Below are positions 9,222-19,175 of a stretch of 64,000 bases of DNA, in pieces (positions within the stretch are counted from its first letter, which is position 1; the number at the start of each line of letters is the position of its first letter). Under the pieces are notes generated by a model, which was given only the letters and a program-made list of their open reading frames with translations, was not told the origin of the DNA and made no database searches. This DNA comes from Sinorhizobium terangae. Lineage in GTDB: Bacteria; Pseudomonadota; Alphaproteobacteria; Rhizobiales; Rhizobiaceae. The stretch spans positions 1-64,000 of the forward strand of contig NZ_WITC01000057.1 in assembly GCF_009601505.1 (NCBI RefSeq), read 5' to 3'. The translations under genes and the position numbers were made by a program.

Positions 9222-11117
9222 ATGACAGCAACACAAGCCGGCCATCCCGACAAAGCTCACGGCCGCTTCGCCGCGCTCCTGGTGGGCTCGATCGGGGTTG
9301 TCTATGGCGATATCGGCACCAGCCCGCTTTACGCCTTTCGCGAGGCGTTGCGGCCGTTCGCGCACGATGGCGTGCACGAAAACGAAGTCATCGGGTTGAT
9401 TTCGTTGATGATCTGGACGTTGACGGTCATCGTGACGCTGAAATACGTGCTCTTCCTTCTTCGCGCTGACAATGACGGCGAAGGCGGGACTCTCTCTTTG
9501 CTCGCTCTCCTGATGAAGAAAGCACAAGGCAGCATCGCGCTGCTGTTTCTGGCGGGCCTGACGGGCGCGGCCCTCTTCATTGGCGATGCGATGATCACGC
9601 CGGCACTTTCCGTGCTTTCGGCCGTGGAGGGATTGAAGCTGGTCACGCCCGCTCTTTCGGACTACGTCCTGCCGATCTCCGTGACGATCCTGGCGGCGCT
9701 CTTTCTCGTGCAATCAAGGGGTACCGCCGCTGTATCCAAGTTCTTCGGCCCAATCACCCTCGTCTGGTTCGTCGCCATGGCGCTCGGCGGGATCGCCCAC
9801 ATCAGTGACGATTTCTCGATTCTCAATGCATTCAATCCAATCTACGCGCTCGATTTCATTACCCATGCGGGTTTGGTCGGTCTGGTCGTTCTCGGCGCGG
9901 TGTTTCTAACCGTCACCGGAGCGGAAGCCCTCTATGCCGACCTCGGCCACTTCGGGCGCACACCCATTCAGACGGCATGGTTTCTGGTGGTATTCCCGGC
10001 GCTTGCGCTCAACTATCTCGGACAGGGCGCACTCGTGCTCACCCAGCCGACGGCGATCGAGGACCCTTTCTTTCTGATGTTTCCGGAATGGGCGCTCCTG
10101 CCGATCGTGATCCTGGCTACACTTGCGACCATCATCGCCAGTCAGGCGGTCATAACCGGCGCCTTCTCGCTGGCCCGCCAGGCGATCCACCTCGGATTTC
10201 TGCCGCGCCTCGAGATACGCTTCACGTCTCAAACGACGACCGGCCAGATCTATGTGCCATCCGTCAACTCGCTGCTTTTCATGGGCGTACTGACGCTCGT
10301 CATCATCTTCGGAAGTTCGGAGGCGCTTGCCACCGCCTATGGAATCTCGGTCACAGGGGCGATGGTCGTGACCACGCTCTTGGCATTCCCGTTCCTGACA
10401 TGGGTGTGGGGGTGGTCGATGATCTTTGCTCTAAGCGTACTCCTGCCCCTGTTCGTTCTCGAGTGCATCTTTCTCGCGGCCAACCTGCTGAAGGTCCACG
10501 ACGGTGGCTACGTGCCCATCATGATCGCCGGCACGATTATGCTGATGATGTGGACATGGCAGAAGGGCACGCGCTTGGTAAAGGAGAAGATTGGCCGCAA
10601 CGACATGTCGCTGGAAGCGTTCATACGACTGGTCGAGCGAAAATCTGAACACGCTCCCTCGGACGTCCCAGGGACGGCGGTCTTTTTGGCGAGCGTGCCG
10701 GACAAGGCCCCCGCGGTGCTGCTTCATAATCTCAAGCACAATCATGTGCTGCACGCGCAGAATATCGTCCTTCACGTTAGAACCCGTCGCGTTCCGTTCG
10801 TGCCTGAGACCGATCGGATCGAGCTAACGAGACTTTCGAATCGGTTCAGCAAGCTCACCATCAACTTTGGCTTCATGGACGAGCAGAACGTCTCACAGGC
10901 CTTCGCAATGTGCAGGAAAGCGGGGCTGAAATTCGAGATTATGTCGACGTCCTTCTTTGTTGGACGGCGCAAGCTCGTGTCAGACCCCGATACTGGCCTG
11001 CCCGGATGGCAGGACCGGCTGTTCATAGCGATGTCGCATGCGGCGATCGACCCTTCTGATTACTTCAGCCTGCCGCCCAACCGCGTTGTCGAGATCGGCG
11101 AGCAGGTGCTTGTCTGA
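9222..11117 (+). CDS. kup: Kup-type low-affinity potassium transporter
   Basis: The 631-residue protein has the Kup/HAK/KUP architecture. The first helix carries [19 protein letters not shown], followed by [15 protein letters not shown] and [24 protein letters not shown], which are signatures of the family. About twelve membrane helices run to about residue 430, followed by a cytoplasmic C-terminal domain with [10 protein letters not shown] and SFFVGRRKL. It takes up K+ probably together with H+ across the inner membrane and is constitutive in E. coli. Length is typical for alphaproteobacterial Kup. CCGAGGTCC lies before the start. It stands next to the high-affinity kdp system, so this segment encodes both low- and high-affinity K+ uptake. 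Confidence 0.95.
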   Translation: MTATQAGHPDKAHGRFAALLVGSIGVVYGDIGTSPLYAFREALRPFAHDGVHENEVIGLISLMIWTLTVIVTLKYVLFLLRADNDGEGGTLSLLALLMKKAQGSIALLFLAGLTGAALFIGDAMITPALSVLSAVEGLKLVTPALSDYVLPISVTILAALFLVQSRGTAAVSKFFGPITLVWFVAMALGGIAHISDDFSILNAFNPIYALDFITHAGLVGLVVLGAVFLTVTGAEALYADLGHFGRTPIQTAWFLVVFPALALNYLGQGALVLTQPTAIEDPFFLMFPEWALLPIVILATLATIIASQAVITGAFSLARQAIHLGFLPRLEIRFTSQTTTGQIYVPSVNSLLFMGVLTLVIIFGSSEALATAYGISVTGAMVVTTLLAFPFLTWVWGWSMIFALSVLLPLFVLECIFLAANLLKVHDGGYVPIMIAGTIMLMMWTWQKGTRLVKEKIGRNDMSLEAFIRLVERKSEHAPSDVPGTAVFLASVPDKAPAVLLHNLKHNHVLHAQNIVLHVRTRRVPFVPETDRIELTRLSNRFSKLTINFGFMDEQNVSQAFAMCRKAGLKFEIMSTSFFVGRRKLVSDPDTGLPGWQDRLFIAMSHAAIDPSDYFSLPPNRVVEIGEQVLV

Positions 11118-11246
11118 CCGACGGATCGATAGGCACGCTGCACGCCAGACACGCTCGGTTCGTTGGTGTTCGCCGCCGACGTCTCGGCCTAACAGTTCAC
11201 GTGCGCAAGCCCTTAGCTTGCGATTTTTACCGTGACCATTCGCGGC

Positions 11247-12111
11247 TCAACATGCAGACCGAGCATCACGGCCATTCGGAGTATGCTGACGATCAAGTGC
11301 CAAGGCCAGAACACTCCGAACGATGTCGACGGAAGTTTCCGGTTCCGACATCGCTGCGGTTGAACGCCAGTCCAATGGCAGCGCACTGACCCGTCGACGT
11401 TTTTTACGGGCCAAAATTCAAATCGTGAGGCCGTAGCTGGGTAGGTTTCGGCACGAATGACAGTGCGCATCTCCAATGAGGAGCGCGCCGCTTCGAATTC
11501 GGCCTCCTGAAGCTCAATATCTCCCACTGCGTTGACGGAGACCACTTCACTCCCCGATACGGTCATCACGGCGACAGGAACTTGGAAAAGCGCTGCAAGG
11601 GTTTGGACGGTGGTTGAGACGATCGCCTCCATGCTGGCGGCCGCGACGACGGCACGGCCGTAGTCTTGCAACACCGCCGCTTGGGACCTCAACAGTGCCG
11701 CATCAGTCGCTCTGCGCCGAGAGGTATAGGCAACGCTACTGACGATAAGCCCAATGACAAAAAGCAGGCCTATTGCCCAGATGTTTGCCGGATCATCGAC
11801 GAGCAGCGTGTAGCGCGGCTCGGTCAGAAAGAAGTTGTACGCGAGAGCGCCAAGCACGGCTGAGCAGAGCGATGGGCCCAAGCCGAAGCCTACGCCGGCG
11901 ACGACCACCGGCACCACGAATATGAGAGAAATGTTCGGGATCGCCACGCCGCTGTCGATTCCAACGGCAATCAACGTGGCGATGGCGGTCATTGCTATGG
12001 ATGCAAGTAACCGACCACCTCCGGAACCTCCAACGGTGCCGAGCTCAAACGCAGATCGGCTGCCACGCGTGGCGTGATGTCCTGTTGTAGCTTCGATTTA
12101 CCACCGGCCAT
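11247..12111 (-). pseudogene. DUF4118 (KdpD-like membrane sensor) gene, frameshifted
   Basis: The first frame begins at ATG 12111 with MAGGKSKLQQDITPRVAADL and reaches VVGYL, where it runs into a stop. A one-base shift near 12004 continues as LLASIAMTAIATLIAVG, then NISLIFVVPVVVAGVGFGLG and AYNFFLTEPRYTLLVDDPANI, the four-helix DUF4118 domain of KdpD. A coiled/GAF-like part follows, with RFEFWPVKNVDGS. Near 11390 and again near 11340 the reading shifts frame (CAAIGLAFNRSD, then PETSVDIVRSVLALALDRQH) before a stop at 11247. No kinase domain is present. From 11992 a 259-residue frame is still open and could be translated. It lies between kup and kdp, on the same strand as kdp. Confidence 0.7.
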
Positions 12112-12248
12112 TGGTGCGATTCCTTCTAAAAAGCACTCGTCGTGCCGCGATATACGTACCAATTATACTCCCATTGCGTGTTCGCGGTCCGCCAGAGATG
12201 CGGCTTACAAGGCACTTTGCCTCGTATCGGTTCACACCGTTCGTTTCC

Positions 12249-12274
12249 GGCACTCACTGTGAAGACAGTGAGTG
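12249..12274 (-). terminator. Perfect 11-bp stem-loop downstream of the kdp operon
   Basis: GCACTCACTGT and ACAGTGAGTGC are exact reverse complements around a four-base loop (CTTC on the minus strand). It lies 72 bases after the stop of the last kdp-cluster gene. No T-run follows, so it may be a terminator of unusual type or a transcript-stabilising hairpin. Nothing else was recognised between 12112 and 12346. Confidence 0.5.
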
Positions 12275-12346
12275 CATGTTGCCCAAGAGGGTGCAGCGGT
12301 CTGCGTCAACGATATGCACAAAACAAAGACCTAAAGCGTTGAAGCG

Positions 12347-12799
12347 TCAGACACTCTCGTCCAACAGCGACAGGTATACCTCCTCCGGTTCTGAGCCCTC
12401 TCGTATCGCGCTCAGGGTCTCCGATGAGCGAAGCTTTCGCGCGAGCAAGGCAAGGACGTTCAAATGGGTGGCACTGCCTTGCATAGGGGTGAGCAGAAGA
12501 CAGACTATGTCCACGGGGACATCATCGATGGACTCGAAATCAATGGGTTGCTTGAGCCGTACGACGAGAGCAAACGGCGCCTGAAGGCCAGCAATGGGAG
12601 TATGCGGAATCGCAATCCCTTGGCCAATTCCCGTGGAACCAAGATTTTCGCGGTTGTTTATTGCGCGAAATATTTCATCCTCGTCGATGCCGACTGCCTG
12701 GCTCGCCTTCTCCGCAAGGAAATGGATGAGCATGACCTTTGAAGGAGCATGGACATTGATGACAACATGCTCCGGCTTGAGAATCTCATATATATTCAT
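12347..12799 (-). CDS. PtsN-like EIIA(Ntr) domain protein
   Basis: The 150-residue protein is a PTS EIIA type-2 domain. The phospho-acceptor is His66 in GIGQGIAIPHTPIAG, followed by VVRLKQPIDF, VDIVCLLLTP and HLNVLALLARKL, all typical of EIIA-Ntr. The start at 12799 gives a protein of the usual length. It is the last gene of the kdp operon, 38 bases after kdpE. In E. coli unphosphorylated PtsN binds KdpD and raises kdp expression. A second, operon-encoded EIIA here suggests local tuning of KdpD or of the pump, though this is inference. The ribosome site is weak (AAGCGGA). Confidence 0.8.
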   Translation of the reverse strand: MNIYEILKPEHVVINVHAPSKVMLIHFLAEKASQAVGIDEDEIFRAINNRENLGSTGIGQGIAIPHTPIAGLQAPFALVVRLKQPIDFESIDDVPVDIVCLLLTPMQGSATHLNVLALLARKLRSSETLSAIREGSEPEEVYLSLLDESV

Positions 12800-12837
12800 G
12801 TCACAATCCGCTTCCCGAACAATCTCGAACGGGAGCC

Positions 12838-13536
12838 TCAATTCTGTTCTGCTTCGCGGAGGCGATAACCGACGCCTGTTTCCGTGGTGATATATTGCGG
12901 TTGATCCGGGCTGCACTCGATCTTCTGGCGAAGCTGGCGCACGTAGACCCTGAGATATTGAACGTCAGTCGGTCCGCCCCAGATCTGGTTCAGCAGGTGC
13001 TGGTGCGTGATGACACGGCCCGCGTACTGCACGAGAATGCGCAGGATGTCGTATTCCTTGGGAGACAGTTTGACCTCCTTGTCGGCCACCTTGACGATCC
13101 GCTTCACCAGGTCGACGGAAAGATCGCCCGTCTTGAATATCGGCTTCTCGCCCCGCTGCTGCAGTCTGTGCCGAAGAGCGACGCGAATGCGGGCGGCAAG
13201 CTCCTTCATGCCGAAGGGCTTCGTGACGTAGTCGTCGGCACCGCCCTCGAGGGCCCTGACGATGCCCACCTCATCGGTGCGGCTGGAGAGAACGACGATC
13301 GGCTGCTCCAGGAAATCGCCGCGCCATTTCGCGAGCAGATCGTGGCCAGCTATGTCTGGCAGACCGAGGTCGAGAAGGATCAGGTCCGGCTGTTCTCTGG
13401 CAACAAGGCTCATCGCCTCCTTGGCGTTCATGGCTTCAATTACGGTATAACCCTCACTTGTCAGCCCGACTCGCAGCAGCTTTCGAATCGCAGGCTCGTC
13501 GTCGACGACGAGTATTTTCACCGTTAAGACTGTCAT
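12838..13536 (-). CDS. kdpE: KdpE response regulator
   Basis: The 232-residue protein is an OmpR/PhoB-type response regulator. The receiver domain begins KILVVDDEPAIRKLLRVGL and carries the phospho-acceptor Asp in LILLDLGLPD near residue 54 and the conserved Lys in DDYVTKPFG. The C-terminal winged helix has KLSPKEYDILRILV and THQHLLNQIWG and ends with ETGVGYRLRE. It should be phosphorylated by KdpD and activate the kdp promoter under K+ limitation. The ATG overlaps the kdpD stop in an ATGA arrangement, so translation is coupled. An upstream in-frame extension lies inside kdpD and was rejected. Confidence 0.95.
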   Translation of the reverse strand: MTVLTVKILVVDDEPAIRKLLRVGLTSEGYTVIEAMNAKEAMSLVAREQPDLILLDLGLPDIAGHDLLAKWRGDFLEQPIVVLSSRTDEVGIVRALEGGADDYVTKPFGMKELAARIRVALRHRLQQRGEKPIFKTGDLSVDLVKRIVKVADKEVKLSPKEYDILRILVQYAGRVITHQHLLNQIWGGPTDVQYLRVYVRQLRQKIECSPDQPQYITTETGVGYRLREAEQN

Positions 13537-16238
13537 GTCAGACCTTCCACATTTCTCGCTTCGGTCGGGATCGGCATGGAAATCGTAAAGATCGCTCCCG
13601 ACCGATCGGTTCTGTTTCCGGCACAGATTGTTCCGCCCATGGCTTCGACAAAGCCCTTGCAAATTGAAAGTCCGAGTCCGGTGCCCGCGCGCACGTGATC
13701 GGTCTTTTGAACACGATAAAAGCTGTCGAATATGCGCTCGAGATCACCGCCTGGGATGCCCGGGCCCTCATCGATGACCTGGAGAGTAACCGCTCCTCCG
13801 TCGATCCATGCTCGGATCATCACCGTTGAGCCTTGTGGAGCGTATTTGGCTGCGTTGTCGATGAGATTGAACAGCACTTGCTCGAACAGGACGGGGTCGA
13901 GCTTCAACATTGGCAAATCGGCCGGTATGTCGATCGCCGTCTTATGTCGTGCCAGGATCTTGCCCGCTCGGCGCAAGGCCGTGCCGACGATATCATCGAT
14001 ATAATGGAAGGATGCAGTCGGTGCGGTCGCGCCGGATTCGATGCGTGTCATGTCGAGCAGATTGGCGATGAAACGGTTGAGCCTCTCGGACTCATCCACG
14101 ACTGTGGAGAGCAGGTCGGTGCGGTCGCCTTCAGGCATAGAGCCGGAATAGTCGCGCAACGTGCCGGCGGCTCCCATGATTGCGGCGAGCGGCGTCTTGA
14201 GATCATGGGAGATCGACGTCAACAGCGCGGAGCGCAGCCTGTCGGCCTCCGCTGCCAATCTCGCCCGATCGACGTCGGCCACGAGTTGGATCCGCTCGAT
14301 GGCGAGCGCTGCCTGATCGGCCAGCGCATCGAAGAGCCGCTGCTGCTCGGGCGTCAGCAGCGGTCCCTGCTTGTCATTGTCGAGCCCAACCACGCCGATC
14401 GCCGTGCGGCCAGTCTTCAAGGGAAGATAGAGGCGCTTTGCACCCGGCAGCGTGTCGGCCCCGCGCCCGGCGGGCCGGTCATGTTCCCATGCCCAGCGGG
14501 CGGCGGCGATATCGGCATCGACCAGTGTGTCGTCCGGCGGATAACCTGCCTTGACCTCGATCGAATTTTCCTCCGGAAGGAGAATGACGACCCGCACCTT
14601 CAGCATGGAGGCGATCTGGTAGGCCGTGGCCCACAGCACGTCATCGAGCGTGCCGGTGCTGGCGAGCTTCTTGGAGAAGAGATAGAGGTCTTCAGTCGTT
14701 CTGGCGCGCTGGCGAGCCGCGGCGGCCTGACGTTGGACGCGCGCGGTCAGATTGCTTGCCGTCACGGCAACCACGAGAAAGAAGACCAGTGCCAGAACAC
14801 TTTCCGGATCCTCGATCGTCAGCGTGTAACGCGGATCGAGAAAGAAGAAGTTGAAGGCCAATGCGCTGACGACGCAGGCATAGAGCGCTGGCCACAGTCC
14901 CGCGGTCAGCGCCGAAGTCAGCACCGCCATCAGGAAGACGAGCGCTATGTTCTGGACGTCCAGAACCTGGTCCAGCAGCGCGCCGAGCGCGAGTGCGGCG
15001 GAGATGTAGAGCGTACTCAACAAATAGGGTCGGAGCTTGACCTGCGCCGGAGGCGGCGCCGTCTTGATGCCGCGCTGCTCGGCTGCCGCTGCCGCCGCTC
15101 CCGAAATCACATGCACACTGATGTCGCCCGCCTGCCGGATCAGGTCATGGGAGACCGATCCTTCGACGAGCTCGCGCCAGCGGGACTTGCTGGGCTTGCC
15201 GATGATCACTTGGGTGACATTGTTCGCCGCCGCGTGGCGAAGGATTTCGCTTGCCACGTTCTGCCCGGGAATCGTCGTTGCCTCTCCGCCCAGTTGCTCA
15301 GCGAGGCGCAGATGCGCGGCAAGCCGGTCCTTATCGGCATCCGAGAGGTTGACCGAGCGCGACGTCTCGACGTGAAGCGCCGCCCAGGGAGCGCGCAAGC
15401 GGTCCGCCTGGCGCTTGGCGTAGCGCACGAGCGACGCGCCGCGCGGATGCTCGTCGACGCAGACGAGCACCCGGTCTCCCGCCGCCCAGGGGCCGGGAAT
15501 GGCGTGCGCCTGCATATGGCTTACAAGCTGCTCGTCCACGCGCTGCGCCGTGCGGCGCAAAGCAAGTTCGCGCAGGGCCGTCAGGTTGCCGGGCGAAAAG
15601 TAGTTCTGGATCGCCCGCTTTGCCGTCTTCGGCAAATAGACCTTGCCCTCGTGCAAGCGCTTGATCAGGTCGTCCGGGGTGAGATCAATGATCTCGATGT
15701 CATCGGCGCGATCGATGATCGAGTCCGGCACGGTCTCGCGGACCCGGATGCGCGTGATCTGCGCGACGACGTCATTGAGGCTTTCGATGTGCTGGACGTT
15801 GAGGGTCGTATAGACGTCGATGCCTCGGGCCAGGATCTCCTCGACGTCGAGGTAGCGTTTCGCATGGCGGCTGCCGTCGACATTGGTGTGGGCAAGCTCG
15901 TCGACGAGAACCAGTTCCGGGTGGCGCGCGAGGATGGCGTCGAGGTCCATGTCGTCGAGGAGGTGTCCCTTGTAGTTGACCCTCTTGCGCGGGACCACTT
16001 CGAAGCCATCGACAAGCGCCTGGGTTTCCTTGCGACCATGGGTCTCAACGACACCGATGACGACATCGCCGCCTTCGGCCTTGCGCGCCCTTCCCGAAAC
16101 CAGCATCTCGTAGGTCTTGCCGACGCCGGGCGCGGCACCGAGAAAGATCTTCAGGCGGCCGCGGGCCTCGCGTTGAGCGGCCTCGAGGAGCGCTTCCGGC
16201 GAGGGCCTGGTATCGATGTCGCGTCTTTCGTCAGGCAT
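13533..16238 (-). CDS. kdpD: KdpD potassium/osmotic sensor histidine kinase
   Basis: The 901-residue protein has full KdpD order. The N-terminal KdpD domain carries Walker A GAAPGVGKTY at about residues 34-43 and a DELAHTN Walker-B-like region. A universal-stress-like domain follows (about 240-370), then the four DUF4118 membrane helices (about 390-490) with FNFFFLDPRYTL, and a GAF-like segment. The kinase core has SISHDLKTPLAAI with the phospho-His near residue 677, N-box FNLIDNAAKYAP, DEGPGIPGGDL and GTGLGLSI. It senses K+ limitation and signals to KdpE. The ATG at 16238 was chosen because the conserved protein starts there; one 16 codons earlier is possible. Confidence 0.95.
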   Translation of the reverse strand: MPDERRDIDTRPSPEALLEAAQREARGRLKIFLGAAPGVGKTYEMLVSGRARKAEGGDVVIGVVETHGRKETQALVDGFEVVPRKRVNYKGHLLDDMDLDAILARHPELVLVDELAHTNVDGSRHAKRYLDVEEILARGIDVYTTLNVQHIESLNDVVAQITRIRVRETVPDSIIDRADDIEIIDLTPDDLIKRLHEGKVYLPKTAKRAIQNYFSPGNLTALRELALRRTAQRVDEQLVSHMQAHAIPGPWAAGDRVLVCVDEHPRGASLVRYAKRQADRLRAPWAALHVETSRSVNLSDADKDRLAAHLRLAEQLGGEATTIPGQNVASEILRHAAANNVTQVIIGKPSKSRWRELVEGSVSHDLIRQAGDISVHVISGAAAAAAEQRGIKTAPPPAQVKLRPYLLSTLYISAALALGALLDQVLDVQNIALVFLMAVLTSALTAGLWPALYACVVSALAFNFFFLDPRYTLTIEDPESVLALVFFLVVAVTASNLTARVQRQAAAARQRARTTEDLYLFSKKLASTGTLDDVLWATAYQIASMLKVRVVILLPEENSIEVKAGYPPDDTLVDADIAAARWAWEHDRPAGRGADTLPGAKRLYLPLKTGRTAIGVVGLDNDKQGPLLTPEQQRLFDALADQAALAIERIQLVADVDRARLAAEADRLRSALLTSISHDLKTPLAAIMGAAGTLRDYSGSMPEGDRTDLLSTVVDESERLNRFIANLLDMTRIESGATAPTASFHYIDDIVGTALRRAGKILARHKTAIDIPADLPMLKLDPVLFEQVLFNLIDNAAKYAPQGSTVMIRAWIDGGAVTLQVIDEGPGIPGGDLERIFDSFYRVQKTDHVRAGTGLGLSICKGFVEAMGGTICAGNRTDRSGAIFTISMPIPTEARNVEGLT

Positions 16239-16289
16239 TGTGGCGCATTCCCTCGCGATCAAGGTCGGGGATGACCCCGGCCGCATTCG

Positions 16290-16859
16290 TCATTGGGCCC
16301 CAACACGATCAAGTGCAAGGTTCACGGCGAGAACATTCACCGCCAGTTCGCCCATGAACCCAAGTTCGCGCTGTTCGACATGGTCATCGACCAGCGTCTT
16401 GACTGCTGCTTCGTCGAGCCCGCGGGCTTTGGCGACGCGCGGAACCTGGAAGTAGGCGGCTTCCGGCGAAATATGCGGGTCGAGGCCACTGCCCGACGTC
16501 GTCGCGAGGTCCATCGGTACCGGCGCCAAGGGGTTTTCCGCCTTCAATGCCTCCGCTTCATTCTTCATTCGATCGATCAGCTTGGCATTGGTGGGACCAA
16601 GGTTTGAACCGCTGGAACTCGCGGCATTATACCCGTCGCCAGCAGCAGAGGGACGGCCATGGAAATAGCCCTCACCGCTGAAGGACTGACCGATCAGCTC
16701 CGAGCCGATCACCTTGCCGTCCTTTTCGATCAGGCTACCATTGGCCTGATACGGGAAGAGCGCCTGGGCGATCCCGGTCATGCCGAGCGGGTAGGCCAGT
16801 CCGGTTATGGCGGTCAATGCGATGATCATGACGATCGCGGGTCTGAGTTGTTTCAACAT
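16290..16859 (-). CDS. kdpC: KdpC subunit of the K+-transporting ATPase
   Basis: The 189-residue protein is KdpC, with one N-terminal membrane helix ([20 protein letters not shown]) and a periplasmic part with [42 protein letters not shown] and [11 protein letters not shown]. KdpC stabilises the KdpFABC complex and raises ATP affinity of KdpB. The start at 16859 (MLKQLRP) is preferred because AAGGA lies 8 bases upstream; the ATG two codons earlier would leave too short a spacer. It follows kdpB by 11 bases and precedes kdpD by about 50. Confidence 0.95.
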   Translation of the reverse strand: MLKQLRPAIVMIIALTAITGLAYPLGMTGIAQALFPYQANGSLIEKDGKVIGSELIGQSFSGEGYFHGRPSAAGDGYNAASSSGSNLGPTNAKLIDRMKNEAEALKAENPLAPVPMDLATTSGSGLDPHISPEAAYFQVPRVAKARGLDEAAVKTLVDDHVEQRELGFMGELAVNVLAVNLALDRVGAQ

Positions 16860-16870
16860 GGTCATGATCC

Positions 16871-18958
16871 TTAAACGAGGCAAAGCGCGGTTATGACGAC
16901 GTCGATTGCCTTGATGCCGACGAAGGGCACAATGATGCCGCCGAGGCCATAAATCAGGAGATTTCGCGACAGCAGCGCACCGGCGCCGATCGGCCGGTAT
17001 TTCACGCCCTTCAGCGAGAGCGGGATCAACGTGACGATGATCAGCGCGTTGAAGATGATCGCTGACAGGATGGCGCTTTGCGGTGTCGCGAGCCCCATGA
17101 TGTTGAGCGCACCGAGCTGCGGATAGAACGCCAGGAACATCGCCGGTATAATCGCGAAGTATTTCGCGACGTCATTGGCGATGGAGAAGGTCGTCAAGGC
17201 GCCGCGCGTCATCAGCAACTGCTTGCCGATCTCGACGATCTCGATGAGCTTGGTCGGGTCGGAATCGAGATCGACCATGTTGCCGGCTTCGCGCGCCGCC
17301 ACCGTGCCGGTGTTCATCGCGACGCCGACGTCGGCCTGGGCGAGAGCCGGAGCGTCGTTGGTGCCGTCGCCGCACATCGCCACCAGCTTGCCCTGGGCCT
17401 GCTCCTCGCGGATGAGGCTGAGCTTGTTTTCGGGCGTGGCTTGCGCAAGGAAATCGTCGACGCCGGCCTCCGCCGCGATCGCGGCGGCCGTCATCGGGTT
17501 GTCGCCGGTGATCATGACGGTGCGAATGCCCATGCGGCGCAGTTCGGCAAAGCGCTCCTTGATGCCGCCCTTGACGATGTCTTTCAGGTGTACGACGCCG
17601 AGCAACCGGCCGTCCTTGACGACGGCGAGCGGCGTGCCGCCGGACTTGGCGATCTCGTCGGCGATCGCCTGGAGCTCTCGCGCCGCCTGCGGATCACGCA
17701 CGACGACGCTTGCCGTGCCGTTGATGTTCGCCACAGTCGTACGATCGGCGTGCTGGAGAACGGCATCGACCGCCCCCTTTCGGATGCTAGAGCCGTCGAA
17801 ATCGACACCACTCATCCGGCTCTGGGCAGTGAACGGAACGAAGTGCGCATGCAGACTTCCCATGTCGCGGGCACGGATGCCGTATTTTTCCTTGGCAAGC
17901 ACCACGATGGAGCGGCCCTCCGGCGTCTCGTCGGCCAGCGATGCAAGCTGCGCCGCATCTGCGAGTTCCTGATCGGAGACGCCGCGCACGGGCCTGAATT
18001 CGGTGGCCTGGCGGTTGCCAAGCGTGATCGTGCCGGTCTTGTCGAGCAGCAGCGTGTCGACGTCGCCGGCCGCCTCGACCGCACGGCCGGACATGGCAAG
18101 GACGTTGAAACGCACCAGGCGATCCATGCCCGCGATGCCGATCGCCGAGAGCAAGGCACCGATCGTCGTCGGGATCAGGGTGACGAAGAGTGCGACGAGA
18201 ATGAGAACCGGGATATAGCCGCCAGCATAGGTGGCGAAGCTCGGAATCGTCGCCGTCGCTAGAACGAAGATCAGCGTCATGCCGGCAAGCAGGATGTTAA
18301 GCGCGATCTCGTTGGGGGTCTTCTGGCGTTCGGCGCCTTCGACGAGCGCGATCATGCGGTCGATGAACGTCGAACCAGCCGCGGCGGTGATCCGCACCCG
18401 GATCCAGTCCGACAGGACCTGGGTACCGCCGGTGACGGCGGACCGGTCGCCGCCGGACTCGCGGATGACAGGTGCGGATTCGCCGGTGATCGCTGCCTCG
18501 TTGACTGAGGCCACACCTTCGATCACCTCCCCGTCGGAGGGGATGATGTCGCCGGCTTCGACGAGGACGTTGTCGCCGACCTTCAGGCTTGTGCCGGGAA
18601 CGAGCTTGAAGTTGTTGATATCGTCGCCCTTGAGCAGCTTCGCTTGCGTTTCCGTGCGTGTGCGCCGCAGCGACTCCGCCTGCGCCTTGCCGCGACCCTC
18701 AGCCACCGCTTCGGCAAAATTGGCAAACAGAACGGTGAACCAGAGCCAGATCACGATCTGGAAGGAAAAGCCGATGTTATCTCCGCCCGTGATCAGATCA
18801 CGGACAAGCAAGACAGTGGTCAATGCGGAGACGACGGCGACGACGAACATCACCGGATTCCTGGAAAGTGTCTTCGGATTGAGCTTTCGAAAAGCATCGC
18901 CGATGGCGGGTATGAGAATGCGAGCGTCCATGATGCTCGCGGATTTGGACTGGCTCAT
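16871..18958 (-). CDS. kdpB: KdpB, P-type ATPase subunit
   Basis: The 695-residue protein is the catalytic subunit. It has the N-terminal helices, the TGES actuator loop in [13 protein letters not shown], the phosphorylation motif [15 protein letters not shown] near residue 310, the nucleotide-binding domain, and [18 protein letters not shown] near residue 520, followed by the last helices. KdpB hydrolyses ATP to drive K+ entry through KdpA. Length agrees with rhizobial and E. coli KdpB (about 680-700). GGAG lies just before the start. The upstream 55-codon ORF ends 40 bases before it. Confidence 0.97.
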   Translation of the reverse strand: MSQSKSASIMDARILIPAIGDAFRKLNPKTLSRNPVMFVVAVVSALTTVLLVRDLITGGDNIGFSFQIVIWLWFTVLFANFAEAVAEGRGKAQAESLRRTRTETQAKLLKGDDINNFKLVPGTSLKVGDNVLVEAGDIIPSDGEVIEGVASVNEAAITGESAPVIRESGGDRSAVTGGTQVLSDWIRVRITAAAGSTFIDRMIALVEGAERQKTPNEIALNILLAGMTLIFVLATATIPSFATYAGGYIPVLILVALFVTLIPTTIGALLSAIGIAGMDRLVRFNVLAMSGRAVEAAGDVDTLLLDKTGTITLGNRQATEFRPVRGVSDQELADAAQLASLADETPEGRSIVVLAKEKYGIRARDMGSLHAHFVPFTAQSRMSGVDFDGSSIRKGAVDAVLQHADRTTVANINGTASVVVRDPQAARELQAIADEIAKSGGTPLAVVKDGRLLGVVHLKDIVKGGIKERFAELRRMGIRTVMITGDNPMTAAAIAAEAGVDDFLAQATPENKLSLIREEQAQGKLVAMCGDGTNDAPALAQADVGVAMNTGTVAAREAGNMVDLDSDPTKLIEIVEIGKQLLMTRGALTTFSIANDVAKYFAIIPAMFLAFYPQLGALNIMGLATPQSAILSAIIFNALIIVTLIPLSLKGVKYRPIGAGALLSRNLLIYGLGGIIVPFVGIKAIDVVITALCLV

Positions 18959-18998
18959 AGGAGACTCCAGCTTGAAGGTCTAAGATCACCGCGATCCG

Positions 18999-19166
18999 TC
19001 AGACCGCCGTGAACAATGGAATGAGCGCCTCGACAAGGCGCGCGATCAGCACCACGACGCCCGTCATCAGGAGAAGGATGCTCGATACGCGCGGCGGCTC
19101 GACCGGTCCCCGCGCCGTGGCGCGGGGATCAAAGTGTTTGCGTGACTGCTGGAATCGCTGTTCCAT
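18999..19166 (-). CDS. Small single-helix membrane protein inside kdp
   Basis: A 55-codon frame fills the space between kdpA and kdpB. It reads MEQRFQQSRKHFDP at its basic N-terminus, then a PPRVSS turn and one hydrophobic helix (ILLLMTGVVVLIARLVEALI), ending LFTAV. The ATG lies 10 bases after the kdpA stop, and the sequence before it (CTTCTGAGGTGATGCC) contains a TGAGGTG ribosome site. The topology suggests a cytoplasmic basic tail and one helix. Similar reading frames are known to me between kdpA and kdpB in some rhizobia but no function is established. It may be an accessory subunit of the pump. It is distinct from KdpF. Confidence 0.7.
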   Translation of the reverse strand: MEQRFQQSRKHFDPRATARGPVEPPRVSSILLLMTGVVVLIARLVEALIPLFTAV

Positions 19167-19175
19167 GGCATCACC

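Noticed and set aside
13833-16274. Very long plus-strand open frame (over 800 codons) opposite kdpD
   Set aside because: It mirrors kdpD, which has full domain order and catalytic motifs. The plus frame is Arg/Asp/Gly-rich, lacks family features and a ribosome site, and is a GC-codon shadow.
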